Below are positions 15,951 through 22,378 of a stretch of DNA of 25,870 nucleotides, piece by piece. Under the pieces are notes generated by a model. The model made no database searches, was not told the origin of the DNA, and saw nothing but the letters and a program-made list of their open reading frames with translations. The stretch spans positions 1-25,870 of the forward strand of contig DJDA01000008.1 in assembly GCA_002430835.1 (NCBI GenBank). Direction: 5' to 3'. Each line of letters begins with the position of its first letter. Positions within the stretch are counted from its first letter, which is position 1. Position numbers and translations under genes: made by a program. The DNA comes from Brevundimonas sp. UBA5936. GTDB taxonomy: Bacteria; Pseudomonadota; Alphaproteobacteria; Caulobacterales; Caulobacteraceae.

Positions 15951-16370
15951 TCAGCTCTCCTCGATGCGGATCACGGCGGCGCGGCGAATGATACGAGGCG
16001 GCGGCACGGTCAGGGGAGCCAGGGCCATCAACGGATGGCCGCCCGCATTATAGGCGACCTCCACCCGGACGCGCCCTGGCTCGGCGCGCACCTCGACAAC
16101 GGCGTCGCCGGCTTCAAGACCCATATCCTTGAGGTGCGAGGCGACCACCTCGCGCGCCAGGCGCTCCCGCTCGGCCGCGTCCAGCCCGGCGATCGCTGCG
16201 CGCGCGCCCTCGGACACGACCGCCTGGACGGAATGGGCCATCCAGAACCACCCGCCGTAGACGATCATCCCCACCAGCAGCAGGATGAACACCGGCCCGA
16301 CAATGGCGAACTCCACCGCCGCCACGCCTTCGCGCCTTCTGTCCTGGATACGCGCCTTGCTTCGCATCAT
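15951..16370 (-). CDS. tadE: TadE family pilus-assembly protein
   Basis: A 139-aa pseudopilin-like protein with the TadE signature RRREGVAAVEFAIVGPVFILLLVGMIVYGGWFW, in which the conserved Glu20 follows the helix start as in type IV pseudopilins cleaved by prepilin peptidases. The single helix covers about 16-40, and the C-terminal part is periplasmic with a beta-strand pattern (VVEVRAEPGRVRVEVAY). A GAGGTG ribosome site lies before two tandem ATG codons (16370, 16367), and either could be used. The gene is upstream of and coupled to tadG. Confidence 0.9.
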   Translation of the reverse strand: MMRSKARIQDRRREGVAAVEFAIVGPVFILLLVGMIVYGGWFWMAHSVQAVVSEGARAAIAGLDAAERERLAREVVASHLKDMGLEAGDAVVEVRAEPGRVRVEVAYNAGGHPLMALAPLTVPPPRIIRRAAVIRIEES

Positions 16371-16456
16371 CGCACCTCATGACGCGAGGATCATCACATT
16401 CACAACTTAAAGGAGAATGAAGGCGCGTGATGAACGGGTGCGACGCCCGAGAATGC

Positions 16457-16906
16457 TCAGCCCACGTCGGGACGCGCGTCAGGTTGCAGAGGCGGACCGT
16501 TACGTCTTCTGGCGAGACTGCCGACGATGAGGGATCCGATCACGCCGATGCTCCAGACGTAATAGGCCGAAATATAGGCCCACTGCTCCAACCGCAGATT
16601 GGAGACGAAGGCGTAGTGTGTGGCCAGCACCAGGAATTGAAACCCCGCCGCCGCGACCAACCAGCGACGGCCGTTGCTGACGACGCCATACAGGATAAGC
16701 AGGAAGACGCCCGCGTCCGCACCGATCGCAAACCAGGGCGGCGAGCGATGGTCGAACGGCGCGACGGCGGAGATGACGCCCCCGACGATGATGGCGAACG
16801 CGACGGCGCGTTCCCAAGACCCGCCGCGAATAATCGCAAGTCCCGTCGCAACGATCAGCAGGATGATGGTGAACAGAAAGATGGGTGACATGACGAACCA
16901 TGCCAC
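16457..16906 (-). CDS. Small polytopic membrane protein, unknown function
   Basis: A 149-aa protein with about four hydrophobic helices (roughly 5-25, 32-50, 60-77 and 82-130, the last stretch probably two helices) and a short polar tail with two Arg pairs. I do not recognise a family. Start at 16906: GAGGG lies 5 bases upstream of the ATG; the in-frame ATG at 16891 has no ribosome site. It begins 11 bp after the stop of the 118-aa gene at 16918-17274, so the two are probably one operon. Confidence 0.75.
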   Translation of the reverse strand: MAWFVMSPIFLFTIILLIVATGLAIIRGGSWERAVAFAIIVGGVISAVAPFDHRSPPWFAIGADAGVFLLILYGVVSNGRRWLVAAAGFQFLVLATHYAFVSNLRLEQWAYISAYYVWSIGVIGSLIVGSLARRRNGPPLQPDARPDVG

Positions 16907-16917
16907 CCTCGAGCGAT

Positions 16918-17274
16918 TCAGCCCACCCGTTCAATAAGCGAGAGGCGGACGTTGCGGGGCACCGGCTGGTCCTGCTTGTCCAGGCCGACCAGTTGCACGC
17001 CGCGGAAGCGCGTCGTCTCCTTCACATCGGCGAGGGCCTCGTGAAGTTCGACCATCGCGGCCTGCGCAGCGACCTGAGCCGCCATCGCCCTGGCCAGGGC
17101 GTCAAAGGCCGGCTGGCCGACGGTGGCCGACAGGCCCGCGTCTTTTCGCCCGCGGGTCAGGGCCTGGGCGAGGCCGCCGAGACGTTCGATCGATTGATCC
17201 TGGCCGTCTTCGGCTCGTTTCAGCGCGCGTTGAATGCGCGAGGCGATCAGAATCGCCTGCTCGGTTCTCTTCAT
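16918..17274 (-). CDS. Hypothetical 118-aa helical protein
   Basis: A soluble, largely helical, Ala-rich protein (MKRTEQAILIASRIQRALKR...) with a long central amphipathic region and a C-terminal beta-like segment (VQLVGLDKQDQPVPRNVRLSLIERVG). No signal peptide, membrane helix or known motif is visible. The spacing of Ala and Leu in residues 55-90 suggests a coiled coil or helical hairpin. The ribosome site before the ATG is weak. It is followed closely by the membrane protein gene at 16457 and preceded, 37 bp away, by the LuxR locus on the same strand, so it may belong to a short LuxR-linked gene group. Function unknown. Confidence 0.75.
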   Translation of the reverse strand: MKRTEQAILIASRIQRALKRAEDGQDQSIERLGGLAQALTRGRKDAGLSATVGQPAFDALARAMAAQVAAQAAMVELHEALADVKETTRFRGVQLVGLDKQDQPVPRNVRLSLIERVG

Positions 17275-17311
17275 CAGTTCAGTGTCTTCCGGTGTTGTAG
17301 CCGGCGAACCG

Positions 17312-17944
17312 TCAGGAGCCGTACCGCAGCTTCTGCAGCACGAAGGCGAACTGTTCGGCGCCGGCTGCGGCTGTCAGGATCCACGCGGCTGCGGCGGCGA
17401 CGCCGAAGACGATGAGGATGCTTCCCAGACGCCCGAGTCCGACTGGGTCGGCGCGAAGTTCACGTCCAACATGGCCGCTGCGATATAGGCCAGTTCCTTC
17501 ATCACGCCGGTCGGCGTCAGGAACGGCGCCTGCTTGCGGGCCCCCTCCATGAGATGAGGCAGCATCCGGCGTTTGGCGGCGCTCGTCGCCATCTTCATGA
17601 AGAGGGCTTCGGCTTCGCCCCAACGCAGGGTGGGGATGGGATCGTTGCTCGACAACATAGGGCGTCCTTTCGGCCCCCTCAGTCGATGCGATCAGCCCCT
17701 CACTCGGTATTGGGAACGAGCCCGATTGGGAACCGGCCCCAACGCCTTCGCGGGCCGCGAGGGCCAGCGCGGCGGCGATGCGGTTCTCGACCTGCAGCTT
17801 TCTGGTCGCGTTCTCGCAATGTCGATCCACCGTGCCCGGACGAATGCCCAGCTCCCGCGCGATCTGCTTCGAGTTGAAGTGCGCATGGACCAGCCGGAGG
17901 CACTGGCGCTCTCGCTCGGTCAGCAACGCTACGGATTCGGTCAC
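17312..17944 (-). CDS. LuxR-type HTH regulator; 3' part overlaps another gene out of frame
   Basis: The N-terminal 65 residues are a clear LuxR/GerE helix-turn-helix: LTERERQCLRLVHAHFNSKQIARELGIRPGTVDRHCENATRKLQVENR. This binds DNA, but no receiver or ligand domain precedes it. The GTG at 17944 is preceded by AGGTGGAAGG; the open frame extends upstream to 18097 but that stretch has no domain. After about residue 85 (17690) the frame reads as low-complexity Pro/Arg/Gly sequence with many A/T third positions, meaning it is shadow-read from the gene at 17374-17658. It becomes protein-like again at the end, with a membrane helix (SILIVFGVAAAAAWILTAAAG). So the true regulator probably ends near 17690, or it is a tail-anchored regulator over an overprinted gene. 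See findings. HTH call is firm; the 3' end is not. Confidence 0.6.
   Translation of the reverse strand: MTESVALLTERERQCLRLVHAHFNSKQIARELGIRPGTVDRHCENATRKLQVENRIAAALALAAREGVGAGSQSGSFPIPSEGLIASTEGAERTPYVVEQRSHPHPALGRSRSPLHEDGDERRQTPDAASSHGGGPQAGAVPDADRRDEGTGLYRSGHVGRELRADPVGLGRLGSILIVFGVAAAAAWILTAAAGAEQFAFVLQKLRYGS
17374..17658 (-). CDS. Small gene out of frame with the LuxR ORF, probably frameshifted at its 3' end
   Basis: The 94-aa frame starts at ATG 17658 with GAAAGGA as ribosome site. Its codons keep G or C in the third position through about residue 77 (MLSSNDPIPTLRWGEAEALF, MKELAYIAAAMLDVNF), the mark of a real coding frame in this genome. The last residues become a poly-Ser/Pro run, while the frame one base back encodes a hydrophobic helix (SILIVFGVAAAAAWIL) to a stop at 17312. 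A single -1 shift near 17430-17450 would join them into about 115 aa ending in a C-terminal membrane helix. No standard XXXYYYZ slip site is visible, so an indel or sequencing error is more likely than programmed shifting. Function unknown. Confidence 0.5.
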   Translation of the reverse strand: MLSSNDPIPTLRWGEAEALFMKMATSAAKRRMLPHLMEGARKQAPFLTPTGVMKELAYIAAAMLDVNFAPTQSDSGVWEASSSSSASPPQPRGS

Positions 17945-18126
17945 GCCTTCCACCTGCGACGTTCGTTCGACGATGAAGTGTCGCCCGCCGCCCTGAGCGA
18001 CACAAGCCAGCATGACCATCGCGTACGACGCCGCCGAGGCCGTACTCTTGAAAAGCGCTTCATTGGCGAGGGGACGCCGCAGCGATCCGCCACGCACCTG
18101 AGATATTCGACCATCATGGGAAGACG

Positions 18127-18203
18127 TGGCGCACCCGACAGGATTCGAACCTGTGACCTCTGCCTTCGGAGGGCAGCACTCTATCCAGCTGAGCTACGGG
18201 TGC
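18127..18203 (-). tRNA. tRNA-Arg (anticodon CCG)
   Basis: A complete 77-nt cloverleaf including an encoded 3' CCA: acceptor stem GCACCCG/CGGGTGC, D arm GCTC...GAGT, anticodon stem CTGCC/GGCAG with loop CTCCGAA (anticodon CCG, codon CGG), and T arm ACAGG-TTCGAAT-CCTGT. CGG is a heavily used Arg codon in this GC-rich DNA. No integrase or attachment-site repeat is seen beside it. Confidence 0.97.
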
Positions 18204-18339
18204 GTGCGCGGCGCGAGGGCCGGACGGCGGTGCTTACAGCATGGGCCGGATCGCCTCAATCCCTGAATCTCGGCGCGACGTCCCTTCTTGGCGCATGGCG
18301 CGCGACAGCCTAGCGTGCCGGTTGAAGAGAGGGAGCATC

Positions 18340-19626
18340 ATGCGCGTCACCACCATCGCCGCCCTGGCGGGCGCCGCCGTCCTGCTGGCCGCCTGCGCCG
18401 CGTCGCCGAAGCCGACGGCCGACAGCCTGGACGCCGTGGCGCGCGACTATGTCGCCCTGACGCTGGAAATCGGCGAGCGCGAGCCGGGCTATGTCGACGC
18501 CTATTACGGCCCCGCCGAATGGGCCCAGGCGGCCAAGGTCAATCCGCGCGCCCTGCCCCAGTTGGCCGAAGGCGCGGCCGCCCTGACCCGACGCCTTGAA
18601 GCCCTGCCCGAATGGGGACTGGACGACCAGAGCCGCCAGCGCCGCGCCTATCTGCTGGCCCATGTCTCGGCGGCCTCGGCGCGGCTGCGGATGCTGCAGG
18701 GCGAGAAGCTGGGGTTCGCTGACGAGGCCGAGGCTCTGTTCGGGGTGCGGCCGGAGTTGCGGCCGCTGGCGTCCTATGATCCGGTTCTGGCGCGCATCGA
18801 CGCCCTGGTTCCCGGCGAAGGGCCGTTGGCCGAGCGGGTCGCCGCCTTCCGCGCCCGCTACGTCATCCCCAAGGACCGGCTGGATACGGTGATGCGCGCG
18901 GCCATCGCCGAGTGCAAGGCGCGCACCGAGCGCCATATGGCCCTGCCCGCCGGCGAGACCTTCACGCTGGAGTTCGTCAACGACAAGCCCTGGTCCGGCT
19001 ACAACTGGTTCAAGGGCGGCGCCTTCAGCCTGATCCAGGTGAACACCGACCTGCCCATCTACATCGACCGGGCGGTCGATCTGGGCTGCCACGAAGGCTA
19101 TCCCGGCCACCACGTCTACAACGCCCTGCTGGAACAGACCTTCGTCAAGGACAAGGGCTGGGTCGAGATGAGCGTCTACCCCCTGTTCAGCCCCATGTCC
19201 TTCATCGCCGAGGGCAGCGCCAACTACGGCATCGACCTGGCCTTCCCCGGTCATGAGCGCACCGAGTTCGAGGCGCGCGTCCTCTATCCGCTGGCGGGGC
19301 TGGACCCGGCGACCGCCGAGACGCAGACCCAGCTTCTGGCCCTGACGCGCGAGCTGGCGCGGGCGGAATATACGGTGGCCGACGACTATCTGGCCGGGCG
19401 GATCGACCGCGAGACGGCTCTGGACCAGCTGCAGAAATACAACCTCGTCGCGCGCGACCGGGCGGCGCAGCGGCTGAGCTTCATCGAGACCTATCGCTCC
19501 TATGTCATCAACTACGGCCTGGGCCGCGACATGGTGCAGGCCTGGGTCGAGCGGCAGGGGCCGGACCACTGGACGACGACGGAACGGCTGCTGGCCAGCC
19601 AGACGCTGCCGGTCGATCTGGACTGA
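18340..19626 (+). CDS. Lipoprotein metallohydrolase with HEGxPGHH motif (DUF885-like)
   Basis: A 428-aa lipoprotein; the signal peptide ends in LLAAC with the acylated Cys at 19, so it is membrane-tethered facing the periplasm. The motif LGCHEGYPGHHVYN (His251, Glu252, His257) and a downstream FIAEGSANYG (Glu291) give a gluzincin-like HExxxxH...E set, as in the DUF885-type protein at 211, though the two proteins are otherwise dissimilar and this one is shorter. A GAGAGGGAG ribosome site precedes the ATG at 18340; the frame upstream to 18241 has no signal peptide and was rejected. It is followed 68 bp later by a small lipoprotein gene. A peptidase or aminopeptidase-like role is inferred; substrate unknown. 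Confidence 0.88.
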   Translation: MRVTTIAALAGAAVLLAACAASPKPTADSLDAVARDYVALTLEIGEREPGYVDAYYGPAEWAQAAKVNPRALPQLAEGAAALTRRLEALPEWGLDDQSRQRRAYLLAHVSAASARLRMLQGEKLGFADEAEALFGVRPELRPLASYDPVLARIDALVPGEGPLAERVAAFRARYVIPKDRLDTVMRAAIAECKARTERHMALPAGETFTLEFVNDKPWSGYNWFKGGAFSLIQVNTDLPIYIDRAVDLGCHEGYPGHHVYNALLEQTFVKDKGWVEMSVYPLFSPMSFIAEGSANYGIDLAFPGHERTEFEARVLYPLAGLDPATAETQTQLLALTRELARAEYTVADDYLAGRIDRETALDQLQKYNLVARDRAAQRLSFIETYRSYVINYGLGRDMVQAWVERQGPDHWTTTERLLASQTLPVDLD

Positions 19627-19694
19627 GGCGGTCGCAACCCCGGCGGGCCAGAGGCGTTAACGCCAAGGTTCAAATCTCAGAGGGGCTTTCACCC

Positions 19695-20000
19695 ATGCGT
19701 ATTCGTATCCTGACCATCGCCGCCGCCTCGGTCCTGGCGCTCGGCGCCGCCGCCTGCACCCAGGCCGAGCAGAACAAGGCCGAAGCCAACGCCGAAGCCG
19801 CCGGCGACAAGGCCGCCGACGTCGCCGCCCAGACGGGCGAAGTCGTCGAGTCCGGCGCCATGAAGGCCGCCCAGGCGGTCGAGGAAGGCGCGGGCAAGGT
19901 CGCCGACAAGCTGGAAGACAAACAGGCTCAGGCCGCCGCCGAGGGTCGCCCCGGCGCCGTCGATCCGGCCACGGACACCCGCGTCCCGGCCAAGAACTAG
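19695..20000 (+). CDS. Small Ala/Glu-rich lipoprotein
   Basis: A 101-aa exported protein with a signal peptide to a Cys at 21 (ALGAAAC, a weak lipobox: -3 is Ala). The mature part is a long amphipathic helix of Ala, Glu and Lys repeats (AEANAEAAGDKAADVAAQTGE, MKAAQAVEEGAGKVADKLED), ending in a disordered tail. Such proteins often form extended coiled-coil or LEA-like helices. Function unknown. An AGAGGGG ribosome site lies upstream. Because it ends in a palindrome shared with the convergent thioredoxin gene, it is probably monocistronic or the tail of the 18340 transcript. Confidence 0.8.
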   Translation: MRIRILTIAAASVLALGAAACTQAEQNKAEANAEAAGDKAADVAAQTGEVVESGAMKAAQAVEEGAGKVADKLEDKQAQAAAEGRPGAVDPATDTRVPAKN

Positions 20001-20014
20001 GACATCAACCTGAC

Positions 20015-20043
20015 GCCCTCCCTTCTCCTGCAGGAGGGAGGGC
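20015..20043. terminator. Palindrome between convergent genes, possible bidirectional terminator
   Basis: GCCCTCC-CTT-CTCC-TGCA-GGAG-GGAGGGC forms a stem with a 3-nt bulge and a TGCA loop. It lies between the stop of the small lipoprotein (20000) and the stop of the thioredoxin gene (20054), which face each other. There is no T-run, so termination is inferred. Confidence 0.45.
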
Positions 20044-20053
20044 CTTCGTCGGC

Positions 20054-20692
20054 TTACGCCTCCGCCAGCAGGTGATCGACCAGGGCCTTGGCCTCGGCGC
20101 TGGCCCAATCGGCCTCGCCGGTCAGGACGGCGCGCACCCGGCCCTGACGATCCAGCAGAATGGTCTGGGGCATGGCGCCCTTGCCCGGAAACTCGAAGGC
20201 CAGCTGGAATTTCGGGTCGATGTAGAATTCCAGCGGGGCGTTCTCGGCGATGAAGGCCCGCGCCTCGCCCGCCGTCTTCTCGACATCCATGCTGACGGTG
20301 ACGACGGCGAAATCCTCGCGCGCCTTGTAGTGGTCGGCCAGGGCCGCCAGGGTCGGCATCTCGATCTTGCACGGCGCGCACCAGGTGGCCCACAGGTTCA
20401 CCACCGTCACCTTGCCCGCGAAGTCGGCCAGGCGGACGTCGCCGCCGTCGGCGTCCTTGAACACATAGCCGGACACCGCCTGAAAGGCGTCTTGAGAGGC
20501 GGGCGTCTGAAGCGCCGCCAGCGATCCCTTGGCGAAGGCCGCCAACTGCGGGTCGACAGTCTCGGCCGCGGCGGGCGCGGACTCTTTGCCTCCGCCCTTC
20601 TGATTGACGTATAGCAGCGCCGCGCCCACGCCGATCACGCCGATCACCGCGAACGTCGCCACGCCCGCCCAAGTCCGCCCAGAGCCGCTCAT
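20054..20692 (-). CDS. Membrane-anchored TlpA-type thioredoxin
   Basis: A 212-aa protein with one N-terminal helix (about 11-30) and a periplasmic thioredoxin fold carrying WATWCAPCK (Cys105, Cys108). The YVNQKGGGKE linker and VSGYVFKDADGGDVRLADFAGKVTVVNLWATWC opening are typical of TlpA/ResA-like disulfide reductases that keep cysteines reduced, for example for cytochrome c assembly or copper delivery. A cis-Pro (MPQTILLD) is present as expected. The ATG at 20692 has GGAAGG about 10 bases upstream, inside argH; a TTG at 20710 is an alternative that would add six residues. Its start codon overlaps that of divergent argH by two bases. The partner protein cannot be told. Confidence 0.92.
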   Translation of the reverse strand: MSGSGRTWAGVATFAVIGVIGVGAALLYVNQKGGGKESAPAAAETVDPQLAAFAKGSLAALQTPASQDAFQAVSGYVFKDADGGDVRLADFAGKVTVVNLWATWCAPCKIEMPTLAALADHYKAREDFAVVTVSMDVEKTAGEARAFIAENAPLEFYIDPKFQLAFEFPGKGAMPQTILLDRQGRVRAVLTGEADWASAEAKALVDHLLAEA

Positions 20693-22109
20693 GTCCGATA
20701 CGCCTTCCAAACCACAGCAAGATGTCCCCGCTCAGGGGCAGTCTCTATGGGGCGGACGCTTCAGCGCCAAGCCCGCCGACATCATGCAGGCCATCAACGT
20801 CTCCATCGGCGTCGACAAACGCCTGTGGGCGCAGGATCTGGCCGGATCGCGGGCCCATTGTCGCATGCTGGCCCAGCAGGGCATCATCCAGCCGGCCGAC
20901 GCCGAGGCCATCCTGGGCGGTCTGGACGTCATCGAGGGCGAAATCCGGGACGGCTCCTTCCCCTTCCGCGACGCCTATGAAGACATCCACATGAACGTCG
21001 AGGCCCGCCTGTCGGAGCTGATCGGCGAGCCGTCGGGGCGTCTGCACACGGCGCGCAGCCGCAACGATCAGGTGGCGACGGACTTCCGCCTGTGGGTGCG
21101 CGACGCCTGCGACCGCACCGTGGCGCAGCTGAAGGATCTGCAAGGCGCGCTGCTGGACCGGGCGGAACAGCACGCGGGCGACCTGATGCCGGGCTTCACC
21201 CATTTGCAGACGGCCCAGCCGGTGACCTTCGGCCACCACCTGATGGCCTATGTCGAGATGTTCGGCCGCGACGCCGGGCGCTTCGCCGACGCCCGCGCCC
21301 GCATGAACGAGAACCCGCTGGGCGCCGCCGCCCTGGCCGGGTCGCCCTTCCCCATCGATCGCCACATGACGGCCAAGGCGCTGGGCTTCGACCGCCCGAT
21401 GGCCAACAGCCTCGACGCCGTGTCCGACCGCGACTTCGCGCTGGAAAGCCTGGCCGCCGCCTCGATCGCGGCGGGCCACCTGTCGCGACTGGCCGAAGAG
21501 ATCGTGGTGTGGATGACGCCGATGTTCGGTTTCGCCACCCTGCCCGACGACCTGACCACCGGCTCGTCCATCATGCCGCAGAAGCGCAACCCCGACGCGG
21601 CCGAGCTGGTGCGCGCCAAGACGGGCCGCATCAACGGCGCCCTGATCGCCCTGACCACGGTGATGAAGGGCCTGCCGCTGGCCTATTCCAAGGATATGCA
21701 GGAGGACAAGCCGCCGGTGTTCGAGGCCTTCGACGCGCTCGACCTGGCGCTGACGGCCATGACCGCCATGGTCGCCGTGATCCGCCCCAACACCGAAAGG
21801 ATGGCCGCCGCCGCCGGCGCGGGCTTCTCGACCGCTACCGACCTGGCCGACTGGCTGGTGCGCGAGCTGAACCTGCCCTTCCGCCAGGCGCACCACGTCA
21901 CCGGCGCCGCCGTGAAGCGGGCCGAGGCCCTGGGTCTGGGGCTGGGCGAATTGCCGCTGACGGAATTGCAGGCCCTGGATGGCCGGATCACCGAAGGCGT
22001 GTATGAAGTGCTGACGCCCGAAGCCTCCTGCGCCAGCCGCCAGAGCTTCGGCGGCACGGCGCCGGAACAGGTCCGCGCGCGCATCGCCGACTGGAGAAGC
22101 CGCCTGTGA
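20691..22109 (+). CDS. argH: Argininosuccinate lyase
   Basis: A 472-aa cytosolic enzyme that splits argininosuccinate into arginine and fumarate, the last step of arginine synthesis. The N-terminal LWGGRFSAKPADIM, the central LHTARSRNDQVATDFRLW (substrate-binding His/Ser), and the fumarase-superfamily signature GSSIMPQKRNP starting at residue 291 (catalytic Ser in this loop) are all present. Length is usual (about 460). The ATG at 20691 is the only good start before the conserved LWGGRF; no strong ribosome site is visible because its upstream DNA is the coding region of the thioredoxin gene. It overlaps the downstream lipoprotein gene by 4 bp (GTGA). Confidence 0.97.
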   Translation: MSDTPSKPQQDVPAQGQSLWGGRFSAKPADIMQAINVSIGVDKRLWAQDLAGSRAHCRMLAQQGIIQPADAEAILGGLDVIEGEIRDGSFPFRDAYEDIHMNVEARLSELIGEPSGRLHTARSRNDQVATDFRLWVRDACDRTVAQLKDLQGALLDRAEQHAGDLMPGFTHLQTAQPVTFGHHLMAYVEMFGRDAGRFADARARMNENPLGAAALAGSPFPIDRHMTAKALGFDRPMANSLDAVSDRDFALESLAAASIAAGHLSRLAEEIVVWMTPMFGFATLPDDLTTGSSIMPQKRNPDAAELVRAKTGRINGALIALTTVMKGLPLAYSKDMQEDKPPVFEAFDALDLALTAMTAMVAVIRPNTERMAAAAGAGFSTATDLADWLVRELNLPFRQAHHVTGAAVKRAEALGLGLGELPLTELQALDGRITEGVYEVLTPEASCASRQSFGGTAPEQVRARIADWRSRL

Positions 22110-22342
22110 AAAAGACCCTGATCCTGGCGGGCGCCGCCGCCCTTCTGCTCTCGGCTTGCGGCCGCATGGCCGACCTCGAACCGCCGCAAGGCGCCACGCC
22201 GAAGAAGCAGACCGAGCGCGCCATCCGCGACCGCTCGGCCGAGCACCTGCCGGAACCGGCGATGCAGAACCTGCCGCCGCGCCAGATGCCCATCGACAAC
22301 GGCACGTCCGACCCGTTCGGCAAGCCGCCGCAGGTGAACTGA
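22106..22342 (+). CDS. lptM: LptM-like small lipoprotein
   Basis: A 78-aa lipoprotein; the signal peptide ends in LLLSAC with the acylated Cys at 18, followed by GRMADLEPPQGATPKKQ and a Pro-rich tail with a final FGKPPQVN. Short lipoproteins of this Pro-rich type next to dapF or lysA are called LptM (formerly YifL in E. coli), which helps the LptD/LptE outer-membrane LPS gate mature. The GTG start overlaps the argH stop (GTGA) and has GGAGAAG upstream, so translation is coupled. The LptM assignment rests on lipobox, length and position between argH and lysA, not on a clear conserved core, so it is moderate. Confidence 0.7.
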   Translation: MKKTLILAGAAALLLSACGRMADLEPPQGATPKKQTERAIRDRSAEHLPEPAMQNLPPRQMPIDNGTSDPFGKPPQVN

Positions 22343-22378
22343 GCCTTCGCTCCGACCTTCTGACTGGACTCCCCGCCG

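Noticed and set aside
16415..16528. Short plus-strand ORF after AAAGGAG, upstream of tadE
   Set aside because: The spacing between GGAG and ATG is one base, too short, and the Arg-rich product has no features.
18127..18339. tRNA-Arg as a possible integration site
   Set aside because: No integrase, no repeated tRNA 3' end, and ordinary chromosomal genes on both sides.
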